Shown here: positions 1 to 7,051 of the stretch, one piece after another
Position numbering within the stretch: position 1 is the stretch's first letter
How the letters are laid out: every line of letters starts with the position of its first letter
Assembly (NCBI GenBank): GCA_025999775.1
Contig: BNXT01000072.1
Span: forward strand, 1-7,051
DNA from: Bacteroidia bacterium
GTDB taxonomy: Bacteria; Bacteroidota; Bacteroidia; Bacteroidales; P3
Reading direction: 5' to 3'
DNA: 7,051 nt
The notes under the pieces: generated by a model
The model's input: only the letters and a program-made list of their open reading frames with translations
Databases searched by the model: none
What the model was told of the DNA's origin: nothing
Made by a program: the position numbers and the translations under genes

Positions 1-21
1 AAATAAAAGCAGTACAATATT

Positions 22-1167
22 ATGGATTTTCAAACTTTAATGCCCGCCATAGCATTTATGACGTGGAAGCATTTGGTGATGATTGCCGTGGGGTTAATCT
101 TGATTTTTCTGGCAATAAAAAAGAGCTACGAGCCAACGTTGCTTTTGCCAATTGGTTTTGGCGCTATTATCGTGAACATTCCTTTTTCTGCGGTACTTAC
201 GCAGGGCGAGGGTGCAACACAGGTAATAGGAGCGCTTGACGTGTTGCGGGATGCCGGTATTCATACCGAGCTGTTCCCATTGTTGATATTTATCGCTATC
301 GGGGCAATGATTGATTTTTCGCCACTGTTTCAAAAACCAACGTTGTTGCTGTTTGGCGCTGCTGCACAGATGGGTATTTTTATTACTATGCTGTTGGCTG
401 TGGCTTTTGGATTTAGTTTACCCGAAGCGGCTTCTATCGGCATTATTGGCGCTGCGGACGGTCCTACCTCAATCATTGTGTCTCAACAATTAGCGCCGCA
501 GTTACTTGGACCTATCACGGTGGCAGCATATTCGTATATGTCGTTAGTACCGCTGATTCAACCACCGGTAATTCGTGCTTTGACCACTAAAAAAGAACGC
601 ATGATTCGTATGAAAACCAATACCGCTAAGAAAGTATCACGCACAACCTTGATACTCTTCCCAATTATTATTACACTTTTGGCGGGTATAATCGCTCCCT
701 CATCTTTAGCGTTGATAGGCTTTTTGATGTTTGGAAACCTGATTCGTGAGTGCGGCGTACTTAATTCTTTGTCGCAAACAGCACAAAAAGAATTGGCGAA
801 CCTCGTTACTATTCTGCTTGGTATAACCATCGCAAGCACGATGACAGCCAACGAATTTGTGAGAGCGGATACGCTGATGATTCTTGCGTTGGGAGTGTTT
901 GCCTTTGTATTCGACACGGCAGGCGGCGTACTTTTTGCTAAATTTTTGAATTTGTTCTACAAAGAAGGTAATAAAATTAACCCCATGGTTGGCGCTTGCG
1001 GTATTTCGGCATTCCCAATGTCAGCACGTGTAATTCACAGAATGGGATTGAAAGAAGACTCAACCAATTACCTGTTAATGCCTGCCATTAGCACGAATGT
1101 AGGCGGACAAATCGGATCTGTAATTGTCGGTGGATTGATATTGATGTTAGTGCCGTTATTTACGTAA
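22..1167 (+). CDS. oadB: Sodium ion-translocating decarboxylase, beta subunit (OadB/MmdB/GcdB family)
   Basis: This 381-residue integral membrane protein is the carboxybiotin-decarboxylating, Na+-pumping subunit of a biotin-dependent decarboxylase (oxaloacetate, methylmalonyl-CoA or glutaconyl-CoA type). It has about ten hydrophobic segments and family signatures throughout: YEPTLLLPIGFGAIIVN near residues 36-52, IGAADGPTSI around D146, AAYSYMSLVPLIQPP at 168-182, and the NPMVGACGISAFPMSAR block at 320-336. Aligned by eye to Klebsiella OadB, the functionally important D203, Y229, N373, G377, S382 and R389 correspond to D146, Y172, N320, G324, S329 and R336, all kept, so the pump should be active. 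The ATG at 22 gives the N-terminus usual for the family; the leader is A-rich with no Shine-Dalgarno. The substrate cannot be told from beta alone; methylmalonyl-CoA is a reasonable guess for Bacteroidota. The alpha and biotin-carrier subunits are not present and probably lie to the left. The symbol is given by family. Confidence 0.95.
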   Translation: MDFQTLMPAIAFMTWKHLVMIAVGLILIFLAIKKSYEPTLLLPIGFGAIIVNIPFSAVLTQGEGATQVIGALDVLRDAGIHTELFPLLIFIAIGAMIDFSPLFQKPTLLLFGAAAQMGIFITMLLAVAFGFSLPEAASIGIIGAADGPTSIIVSQQLAPQLLGPITVAAYSYMSLVPLIQPPVIRALTTKKERMIRMKTNTAKKVSRTTLILFPIIITLLAGIIAPSSLALIGFLMFGNLIRECGVLNSLSQTAQKELANLVTILLGITIASTMTANEFVRADTLMILALGVFAFVFDTAGGVLFAKFLNLFYKEGNKINPMVGACGISAFPMSARVIHRMGLKEDSTNYLLMPAISTNVGGQIGSVIVGGLILMLVPLFT

Positions 1168-1186
1168 TCTTTAAAAATAAAACAAA

Positions 1187-1324
1187 ATGAATATAGTAGA
1201 TTTTAATAACGCATTGGAAATAACAGGTCTTGGACTTGCTGGCGTGTTCATTTTTATGGCAGTATTTTTGGCTCTCATTGTTGGTGTTGATAAAGTCTTT
1301 CCTTACAAAAAAGAAGAAGCTTAA
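1187..1324 (+). CDS. Small one-helix membrane protein, probable short OadG-like gamma subunit
   Basis: An ATG at 1187 opens a 45-codon frame ending at TAA 1322-1324, in the otherwise unexplained gap between oadB and copA. The protein has a short polar N-terminus (MNIVDFNNALE), one hydrophobic helix at about residues 12-34 (TGLGLAGVFIFMAVFLALIV) and a charged C-terminus after VDKVFPYKKEEA. This is the layout of the OadG/MmdD gamma or delta subunits, which anchor and assemble sodium-pump decarboxylases. The helix followed by an FFPEP-like patch (here VFPYK) resembles the OadG N-terminal half. Typical OadG proteins are around 80 residues or more with a periplasm- or cytosol-facing tail; that tail is missing here. 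The gene begins 19 bases after the oadB stop, behind an A-rich leader (TTAAAAATAAAACAAA), so it is probably co-translated with oadB. The coding frame is seen directly; the gamma-subunit role is inferred from position and pattern. It could instead be an unrelated one-helix protein. Confidence 0.72.
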   Translation: MNIVDFNNALEITGLGLAGVFIFMAVFLALIVGVDKVFPYKKEEA

Positions 1325-1326
1325 AA

Positions 1327-1360
1327 TCATTTGCATAAAATCGAGTGATTAGGCAAATGA
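1327..1360 (+). promoter_or_regulatory. Inverted repeat spanning the copA start codon
   Basis: Two perfect 8-base arms, TCATTTGC (1327-1334) and GCAAATGA (1353-1360), are separated by 18 bases. The right arm contains the probable copA ATG at 1357-1359. In RNA this would pair the start codon into a stem; in DNA it could be an operator. It does not match the CopY cop-box (TACANNTGTA). The arms are short and A/T-rich, so chance is possible, and no function is shown. Confidence 0.3.
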
Positions 1361-3561
1361 CAACAACAAAGACATTTCCGGTACTTCAAATGGGCTGTGC
1401 CGCTTGTGCCGCAAAGGTGGAAACTACCGTTCGGAAACAAGAGGGTGTCGTGCGCGCTTCAGTCAATTTTGCAACCGCTAATTTAATGGTCGAATACGAT
1501 TCAACTGTAACTAATCCGGAAAAAATGAGCGAAGCGGTGCAAAACGTGGGCTACGACCTGCTTATCGAAGAAGATGTGGACGATGAATATCCCGCCGGAT
1601 GGATAGACGACATCCATAAAAAAACGTTCAAAAATCTGAAAATAAACACCATCGGGGCGATTCTTATGTCGTTGCCGGTGGTGATTATCGGAATGTTCTT
1701 TATGCACATTCCTTTTGCCGACTACATCTCATGGGCGCTTGCTACACCGGTGGTTTTCTATTTTGGAAAAGATTTTTTTGTCAATGCGTGGAAACAAGCT
1801 CGACATAGAGCGACCAACATGGATACCTTAGTGGCTTTGAGCACAGGGATTGCCTATATGTTTAGTCTGTTCAACACGCTTTTTCCCGAATTTTGGTTAG
1901 CACGAGGCATTGCGCCATACGTCTATTTTGAAGCATCGAGCGTGATTATCTCATTCATCCTTTTGGGACGATTATTGGAAGGAAAAGCCAAAGGAAAAAC
2001 ATCGTTGGCGCTGAAAAAATTGATGGGATTGCAACCTAACACCGTAACGGTTGTCCGCAACGCTCAATACGAGGAAATTTCGATTCAAAAAGTTCAAATC
2101 AAGGATGTGATTTTGGTGAAGCCGGGAGAGAAAATCGCTGTTGATGGCTGCGTTACCGAAGGCAGTTCGTATGTGGATGAAAGCATGTTGAGCGGAGAAC
2201 CTATTCCTATGTTGAAACAAGCCAACGACAAAGTTTTTGCCGGAACAATCAATCAAAAAAGCAGTTTTCTGTTTCGAGCAGAGAAAGTGGGAGCGACCAC
2301 CCTGCTTGCGCAAATCATCAGGATGGTGCAGGAAGCGGAAGGAAGCAAGGCTCCGGTGCAGAGGTTGGTCGATAAAATTGCCGGCATCTTTGTCCCTGTG
2401 GTGATGGGCGTTGCTGTTTTATCGTTCGTGGCGTGGATGGTGTTCGGCGGGAGCAACGGATTCACGCATGGTTTGTTGGCTTTGGTTACGGTGCTGATTA
2501 TCGCCTGCCCTTGCGCTTTGGGATTGGCGACGCCTACCGCTATGATGGTGGGAATAGGCAAAGGCGCCGAAAACGGTATTTTGATACGCGACGCAGAAAG
2601 CCTTGAAACAGCTAAGAAAATAAATGCTATCGTGCTCGACAAAACAGGTACCATCACAGAAGGGAAACCTATTGTTACCGATGTTTTCGGATTGGCTAAT
2701 GATATTGAAAAACAAGCCCTTCTGAGTCTCGAAAAACAATCGGAACACCCCTTGGCGGAGGCTATTGTGCGGTATTTGGAAGAATCGGCAGTCGAAAGTC
2801 GAACAATTACCGTTGAAAGCATAACCGGCAAAGGGGTCAAAGGCACGGTTGACGGACAATTGTATTTTGTAGGAAACGACAAATTGCTCACCGAAAACGG
2901 CATAACAATGGACGACCCACTGCTTGCCGAAGCCCGACAATTCAGCCGGCAAGCCAAAACGGTTGTCTGGCTGGCAAATGACTACAAAGCCTTGGCAGTA
3001 GTCGCTATTGCCGACCGGATGAAAGAAACATCGCGGACGGCTGTCCATCAGTTGCTATCGGCAGGCATAGAGGTTTATATGCTCACCGGCGACAACGATG
3101 CTACTGCCCGCGAGATAGCCCTGCAAGCCGGAATCAGCCATTATCAGGCGGAAACGCTACCGCAACAAAAAGCCGAATTTGTCAAAACATTGCAGTCCGG
3201 CGGCAAAACAGTAGCTATGGTAGGCGACGGTATCAACGACAGCGCTGCCCTTGCCCAAGCCGATTTGAGCATCGCGATGGGGCGGGGCAGTGATATTGCG
3301 ATGGATGTTGCCCAAATGACCATCATCGCATCCGATTTGACCAAAATAGCAGAAGCCATCCACCTCTCGCGCCAAACAGTGAAAACCATTCGACAGAATT
3401 TGTTTTGGGCATTTATCTATAATCTAATCGGCATTCCCATTGCCGCCGGCATACTTTATCCGTTCACCGGATTCTTGCTCAACCCCATGATTGCCGGAGC
3501 AGCAATGGCAATGAGTAGCGTGAGCGTTGTTACAAATAGTTTGAGGCTTTTAAATAAATAA
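1357..3561 (+). CDS. copA: Copper-exporting P1B-type ATPase (CopA family)
   Basis: This P-type ATPase uses ATP to export Cu(I), and possibly Ag(I), across the inner membrane. With the ATG at 1357 it has 734 residues. Order of parts: one N-terminal HMA metal-binding domain (about 6-70) with the GCAACAAKVE motif (C14, C17); four membrane helices (about 93-205); actuator domain with SGEP at 279-282; the CPC metal site at 384-386 in helix 6; phosphorylation motif DKTGT with D428; the nucleotide-domain SEHP motif (H464-P465); TGD at 577-579; GDGIND at 623-628; and two last helices with the YN pair (688-689) and MxxSS (717-721), which mark the copper subgroup rather than Zn/Cd pumps. All catalytic residues are present. 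An in-frame GTG at 1345 would add four residues; ATG is preferred because Bacteroidota seldom use GTG and neither start has a clear ribosome site. It follows the small membrane gene by 32 bases and precedes the kinase by 10. No copper regulator or chaperone is in the window. Confidence 0.95.
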   Translation: MTTTKTFPVLQMGCAACAAKVETTVRKQEGVVRASVNFATANLMVEYDSTVTNPEKMSEAVQNVGYDLLIEEDVDDEYPAGWIDDIHKKTFKNLKINTIGAILMSLPVVIIGMFFMHIPFADYISWALATPVVFYFGKDFFVNAWKQARHRATNMDTLVALSTGIAYMFSLFNTLFPEFWLARGIAPYVYFEASSVIISFILLGRLLEGKAKGKTSLALKKLMGLQPNTVTVVRNAQYEEISIQKVQIKDVILVKPGEKIAVDGCVTEGSSYVDESMLSGEPIPMLKQANDKVFAGTINQKSSFLFRAEKVGATTLLAQIIRMVQEAEGSKAPVQRLVDKIAGIFVPVVMGVAVLSFVAWMVFGGSNGFTHGLLALVTVLIIACPCALGLATPTAMMVGIGKGAENGILIRDAESLETAKKINAIVLDKTGTITEGKPIVTDVFGLANDIEKQALLSLEKQSEHPLAEAIVRYLEESAVESRTITVESITGKGVKGTVDGQLYFVGNDKLLTENGITMDDPLLAEARQFSRQAKTVVWLANDYKALAVVAIADRMKETSRTAVHQLLSAGIEVYMLTGDNDATAREIALQAGISHYQAETLPQQKAEFVKTLQSGGKTVAMVGDGINDSAALAQADLSIAMGRGSDIAMDVAQMTIIASDLTKIAEAIHLSRQTVKTIRQNLFWAFIYNLIGIPIAAGILYPFTGFLLNPMIAGAAMAMSSVSVVTNSLRLLNK

Positions 3562-3571
3562 AAATTACACT

Positions 3572-4663
3572 ATGATAGATAAATACTTTGATTTAGTCAA
3601 CAATTTTGATATACAAGGCACGCCGAATGGTATTGCCGTGATTAGCAGCGGACATATCAACGATTCTTTTCGGGTGAAAACAAAAGAATCGGACGCTCCG
3701 GATTACATGTTGCAACGTATAAACCATGCGATTTTTAAGGATGTCGAAATGTTACAGAATAACATACAGCATGTAACAAATCATATTCGTAGAAAACTAA
3801 AAGTGAAGGGCGAAACAGATATTGAGCGAAAGACCTTAACGATTGTTCCAACTAAAGGCGGTAAATTGTTTTACTTTGATGGTGAAAATTATTGGCGTAT
3901 GTATCTATTCATCTCCGGTGGCAAGAGCTACGATGCTATCACGCCCGAATTAGCGTATAAAGCGGGCAAAGCTTTTGGCGAATTTCAAGGTTATTTAACC
4001 GATATTCCGGAAAAAATTGAAGACACGATCCCCAATTTTCATAATATAGAATTTCGTTTAGAAGAATTTTACGAAGCTATGAGGAATGATAAAGTAGGGC
4101 GTGTAGCGGAGAATCAGGATATTATCACAGAGATTGAACGCCGTGCCGAAGAGATGTGCAAAGCCAATCGCATGGTTCGAGAAGGGTTACTGCCTAAGCG
4201 TATCAATCATTGTGATACGAAGGTCAATAACGTGCTGTTTGACAATGAAGGAAACGTCCTCTGTGTAGTGGACTTGGATACCGTAATGCAGGGTATTGTA
4301 CTGTCTGATTTTGGCGATTTTATTCGTACCGGCGCCAATACCGGCGATGAAGATGATGTCGAGTTGAACAAAATAACTGTAAATTTTGCCGTTTTTGAAG
4401 CCTATACACACGGTTATTTAAAAACAGCAAAGGGTTTTTTGTTGCCTATCGAAATTGACAACTTGCCCTTTGGCGCACGCCTATTGACGTATATGCAGAC
4501 CGTACGGTTTTTTACGGATTATTTGAATGGGGATTGCTATTACAAAATTCACCATCATAGACACAATCTTCAACGTACTAAAGCCCAACTCAAACTGCTA
4601 CAAGAATTAGAACGCAATCAGGATAAACTCGCTGCCATTGTTGAAAATTATAGAACAAGATGA
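3572..4663 (+). CDS. APH-fold small-molecule kinase, probably N-acetylhexosamine 1-kinase type (NahK/MdsC-like)
   Basis: This 363-residue cytoplasmic protein belongs to the aminoglycoside phosphotransferase/choline kinase fold. The catalytic loop HCDTKVNNVLFD starts at H213, with catalytic base D215 and metal-binding N220; the Mg-binding segment VVDLDTVMQG has D234 and D236 and is followed by DFGDFIRTGAN (246-256). The N-lobe has a glycine-containing GHINDSFRV loop (27-35). The DLDTVM-then-DFGD-then-GAN arrangement and the length of about 360 residues match NahK of bifidobacteria and its Bacteroidota relatives (often called MdsC), which phosphorylate GlcNAc, GalNAc or related sugars at C1. 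The precise substrate is inferred, and another hydroxylated small molecule is possible. It is not a likely antibiotic-resistance gene. It begins 10 bases after the copA stop, so co-transcription is likely, though no shared pathway is evident. The leader is A/T-rich without a Shine-Dalgarno. Its 3' end converges on pnp, 18 bases away. Confidence 0.85.
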   Translation: MIDKYFDLVNNFDIQGTPNGIAVISSGHINDSFRVKTKESDAPDYMLQRINHAIFKDVEMLQNNIQHVTNHIRRKLKVKGETDIERKTLTIVPTKGGKLFYFDGENYWRMYLFISGGKSYDAITPELAYKAGKAFGEFQGYLTDIPEKIEDTIPNFHNIEFRLEEFYEAMRNDKVGRVAENQDIITEIERRAEEMCKANRMVREGLLPKRINHCDTKVNNVLFDNEGNVLCVVDLDTVMQGIVLSDFGDFIRTGANTGDEDDVELNKITVNFAVFEAYTHGYLKTAKGFLLPIEIDNLPFGARLLTYMQTVRFFTDYLNGDCYYKIHHHRHNLQRTKAQLKLLQELERNQDKLAAIVENYRTR

Positions 4664-4689
4664 TAAAAGCGCTATCTTCAGTTATAGCG
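4664..4689 (-). terminator. Probable intrinsic terminator of pnp
   Basis: Read on the minus strand, CGCTAT (4689-4684) and ATAGCG (4675-4670) form a perfect 6-base stem with an 8-base loop, followed by C and then TTTTA (4668-4664). The last base pairs of the pnp reading frame and the first base of its TAA stop lie in the stem or loop. The stem is short and half A/T, so termination may be weak. On the plus strand the same hairpin has no T-run after it, so it is not a good terminator for the kinase transcript. Confidence 0.5.
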
Positions 4690-4711
4690 TATCACTTGAT
4701 TGCGTATCGCT
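4682..4711 (-). repeat. 15-base tandem duplication at the 3' end of pnp
   Basis: Two adjacent 15-base units, 4711-4697 and 4696-4682 read on the minus strand, agree at 12 of 15 positions. They encode SDTQS and then SDTL plus the stop codon. The second copy contains the TAA and one arm of the terminator hairpin. It probably arose by slippage or local duplication. Confidence 0.55.
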
Positions 4712-6988
4712 TGGTTTACGTGGCGCTTCAAATTGGCGCGGACTGCGGTCTCCTCTGTCTCTGTCACGATAGTCGCCGCCGCCCTTAGAGAATGACCCGC
4801 GATCACGATAGCCACCGCTACTACGACGGTCGCCACGATCGCCACGTTCGTGACGTTCAGGTTCTACATAGCCTTCCGGTTTGGGTAATAAGACTTTGCG
4901 AGATAGTTTGAGTTTGCCTGTTTTAGTGTCAATACTTAATAGTTTGACCTCAATCTCGTCGCCTTCCTTAATGCCCGATTCTTCGATGGTTTCTATACGT
5001 TTCCAGTCAATTTCGGAGATATGTAGTAAACCGTCTTTTCCCGGCATGATCTCAATAAAAGCGCCAAACTGTTGTAAAGTTTTTACTTTACCTTGGTAAA
5101 CCATACCGACCTCCGGTACGGCAATGATAGCTTTAATCTGTTCGATAGCGGCTTCAATAGCGTCTTTATTAGCTGCGGCAATATCAATAATACCAAACTC
5201 GCCTTCTTCTTCGATGGCTATTTGAGCGCCTGTATTACGTTGCATTTCTTGAATGACCTTTCCGCCGGTACCGATGACTGCGCCAATAAATTCTTTAGGA
5301 ATACACATTTGAACAATACGCGGCACAAACGGTCTGTAGTCTTCACGTGGCGCAGAGAGTGTTTCAAGGATTTTATCCATGATGTGCATCCGACCATCTT
5401 TAGCTTGATTGAGCGCTTTAGCAAGTACTTCGTAGGATAAGCCATCTACTTTGATATCCATTTGGCAAGCGGTGATACCATCTTTGGTACCGCATACTTT
5501 GAAATCCATATCGCCAAGGTGGTCTTCATCGCCTAAGATATCAGACAATACAGCCCATTTACCGGAGGCATCGGTAATCAAGCCCATTGCAATACCTGTA
5601 ACCGGTTTTTTAATTTGCACGCCGGCATCCATCAACGCTAAGGTTCCTGCACACACCGTCGCCATGGACGACGAACCGTTGGACTCCAAAATATCGGATA
5701 CTACACGGATTGTATAAGGGTTGTCCTCAAGAGGTATCATCGGTTTGAGAGCGCGCATCGCTAAGTTACCATGTCCTACTTCACGACGACCTAACCCACG
5801 ATTGGGTTTCACTTCTCCTGTCGAAAACGACGGAAAATTGTAATGCAGTAAGAAGTTGTTTTTCCCTTCTATAACAGCGCCATCAATGATTTGTTCATCA
5901 AGTTTGGTACCTAAGGTAACGGTTGTCAGTGATTGAGTTTCGCCACGCGTAAAGATAGCGGAACCGTGTGCGGACGGTAGGTAGCCTACTTCCGACCATA
6001 TAGGGCGAATTTCTGTCATCTTCCGACCATCCAATCGTACTTGCTCGTTGAGCATCATCTTACGAACGGCTTCTTTGTGGCAATCATGAAAATAAGAACC
6101 TAACATAAACGCCTTTTCAGACGCTTCTTCGGCTGGTATAGTGGCTAAAAACGCAGTTTCTATCTCCTTAATTTTTTGGCTACGAAGGTGTTTGTTGGCA
6201 ATGCCTTCTTTGGCGGCAGCATAAAATTTATCGTAGCAAAATTTCCACACGTTATCTTTGAGTTCAGCATCGTGTTTTTCATGACAATAGGTACGTTTTT
6301 GAGGACTCCCTATCAGTTCGGCGAGTTCACGTTGTGCACGGCACTGCACCTTGATTGCTTCATGTGCTATTTTGAGAGCTTCAATCATTACGTCTTCGGA
6401 AACTTCCTTCATTTCGCCTTCGACCATGTTGATGTCTTTTTCGGAAGCAGCGACCATAAGGTCGAGGTCGGCATTGTCCATTTGGTCAACAGTAGGATTG
6501 ACGACAAATTTGCCATTGATTCTTGCGATACGACATTCAGAGATAGGACCATTGAAAGGTACATTAGAAACCGTCAAGGCTGCGGAAGCGGCTAAGGCGG
6601 CATAAGCATCCGGCAATACGTTGTGGTCACCGGAGATAAGTGTTACTAACACTTGTGTTTCGGCATGATAATCGCTTGGGAACAACGGACGTAGTGCACG
6701 GTCTATCAAACGTGAGATAAGAATTTCATATTCCGAAGGACGAGCCTCTCGTTTGAAGAAACCGCCCGGAAAACGACCCACCGCCGCATATTTCTCTTGG
6801 TAATCCACTGTGAGCGGCATGAAATCCACGTTCTCTCCAGCCTCAGCTTTACTAACCACGGTGGCAAGCAGCATGGTGTCATCAATTTTTACTACAACCG
6901 AACCATCTGCTTGTTTGGCTAATTTACCGGTTTCAATCATCACTTCCCGACCATCGGGTAACTGAAATTTCTTTTGTGTCCCTAACAT
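4682..6988 (-). CDS. pnp: Polyribonucleotide nucleotidyltransferase (PNPase)
   Basis: PNPase is a trimeric 3'-to-5' phosphorolytic exoribonuclease that releases nucleoside diphosphates and can also add tails. All 768 residues are present. The first RNase PH-like domain (about 10-145) carries [20 protein letters not shown]; a helical linker follows (about 150-310); the second RNase PH domain (about 315-550) carries [20 protein letters not shown], the phosphate-binding SNGSSS (S439/S440 match E. coli S438/S439) and [11 protein letters not shown], where D487 and D493 match the catalytic D486 and D492. The KH domain (about 555-620) has its GTGG loop at 573-576, and the S1 domain spans about 626-697. 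A tail of about 60 residues, rich in Arg, Gly and Asp, follows. The ATG gives the standard N-terminus behind an A/T-rich leader lacking a Shine-Dalgarno. No rpsO lies within the 63 visible upstream bases. The gene converges on the kinase gene. Confidence 0.98.
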   Translation of the reverse strand: MLGTQKKFQLPDGREVMIETGKLAKQADGSVVVKIDDTMLLATVVSKAEAGENVDFMPLTVDYQEKYAAVGRFPGGFFKREARPSEYEILISRLIDRALRPLFPSDYHAETQVLVTLISGDHNVLPDAYAALAASAALTVSNVPFNGPISECRIARINGKFVVNPTVDQMDNADLDLMVAASEKDINMVEGEMKEVSEDVMIEALKIAHEAIKVQCRAQRELAELIGSPQKRTYCHEKHDAELKDNVWKFCYDKFYAAAKEGIANKHLRSQKIKEIETAFLATIPAEEASEKAFMLGSYFHDCHKEAVRKMMLNEQVRLDGRKMTEIRPIWSEVGYLPSAHGSAIFTRGETQSLTTVTLGTKLDEQIIDGAVIEGKNNFLLHYNFPSFSTGEVKPNRGLGRREVGHGNLAMRALKPMIPLEDNPYTIRVVSDILESNGSSSMATVCAGTLALMDAGVQIKKPVTGIAMGLITDASGKWAVLSDILGDEDHLGDMDFKVCGTKDGITACQMDIKVDGLSYEVLAKALNQAKDGRMHIMDKILETLSAPREDYRPFVPRIVQMCIPKEFIGAVIGTGGKVIQEMQRNTGAQIAIEEEGEFGIIDIAAANKDAIEAAIEQIKAIIAVPEVGMVYQGKVKTLQQFGAFIEIMPGKDGLLHISEIDWKRIETIEESGIKEGDEIEVKLLSIDTKTGKLKLSRKVLLPKPEGYVEPERHERGDRGDRRSSGGYRDRGSFSKGGGDYRDRDRGDRSPRQFEAPRKPSDTQSSDTL
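4736..4858 (-). repeat. Low-complexity Arg/Gly/Asp-rich tail-coding segment of pnp
   Basis: PNPase residues about 711-751 are built from short RGD, YRDRG and SxGG pieces, including a direct RGD-RGD pair encoded by two adjacent 9-base units (4838-4846 and 4829-4837) that differ at one base. Elsewhere in the tail Arg is encoded by AGA as well as CGT and CGC, so the similarity is partly at the protein level and not only the product of recent DNA slippage. Such RGG-like, highly charged tails are usually disordered and bind RNA; that role is inferred here. Confidence 0.7.
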
Positions 6989-7051
6989 AATAACTTTATA
7001 TTTTTTACATCTGTGTTATATAAAATAAGGGAATCAGTCGTGTATAGCACG

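Noticed and set aside
1..21. Possible end of an upstream gene (TAA at 4-6)
   Set aside because: Only a few bases are visible; no frame or product can be judged, although a decarboxylase subunit gene upstream would fit.
558..917. 119-codon minus-strand frame inside oadB
   Set aside because: It is a mirror of the hydrophobic-helix codons of oadB, with no independent support.
1345..1356. GTG start four codons upstream for copA
   Set aside because: The extra residues MIRQ are not part of the HMA domain, GTG starts are uncommon in this group, and no ribosome site favours it. The ATG at 1357 was preferred, though the GTG is not excluded.
2253..2957. Long open frame (234 codons) on the minus strand inside copA
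   Set aside because: It lies wholly inside a well-supported copA, has no recognisable domain, and reads as low-complexity Ser/Thr/Pro-rich sequence typical of an antisense shadow.
6176..6595. 139-codon plus-strand frame antisense to pnp
   Set aside because: It is fully covered by conserved pnp coding sequence; the Phe/His/Val-rich translation resembles no family and no start signal is evident.
6989..7051. Promoter for pnp in the 63 bases upstream of its start
   Set aside because: The minus-strand sequence is A/T-rich with a TATATAAC stretch, but there is no TAnnTTTG -7 box or TTTG -33 box of the Bacteroidota type, so no promoter can be placed with confidence.
7039..7051. CGTG-CACG inverted repeat at the right edge
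   Set aside because: It has only four base pairs around a five-base loop and is cut by the window end; this is expected by chance.

Overview
The window reads as an ordinary chromosomal stretch from a member of the Bacteroidota, most likely Bacteroidales. The grounds are the Bacteroidales-like sequences of the polynucleotide phosphorylase (PNPase) and the NahK/MdsC-type kinase, A/T-rich leaders without a clear Shine-Dalgarno before all start codons, and moderate to low GC. The genus cannot be read from the sequence. I see no mobile element, CRISPR array, tRNA or rRNA, and no stretch over 300 bases without a gene.

Layout. Bases 22-3561 plus 3572-4663 hold four plus-strand genes with short gaps (19, 32 and 10 bases): the beta subunit of a sodium-pumping decarboxylase (oadB type), a 45-codon one-helix protein resembling a shortened OadG gamma subunit, a copper-exporting P1B-type ATPase (copA type), and an APH-fold small-molecule kinase of the N-acetylhexosamine 1-kinase (NahK/MdsC) type. 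Bases 4682-6988 on the minus strand encode a complete PNPase with an Arg/Gly/Asp-rich C-terminal tail. The kinase and pnp converge with only 18 bases between their stop codons, and a small hairpin there probably ends the pnp transcript. The last 63 bases are the pnp upstream region.

How the genes fit together. OadB and the small OadG-like protein should form the membrane part of a biotin-dependent decarboxylase that turns decarboxylation energy into a sodium gradient. The carboxyltransferase and biotin-carrier subunits are not in the window and are probably just left of base 1. CopA removes Cu(I) from the cytoplasm. The kinase probably phosphorylates an amino sugar for salvage. PNPase degrades RNA. 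The plus-strand genes are spaced like an operon but show no common pathway.

I found no convincing new multi-gene system. The points worth a second look are small: the 45-codon gene, an inverted repeat over the copA start codon, a 15-base tandem duplication forming the end of pnp next to its terminator, the RGD-rich PNPase tail, and the risk of reading the kinase as an antibiotic-resistance gene.
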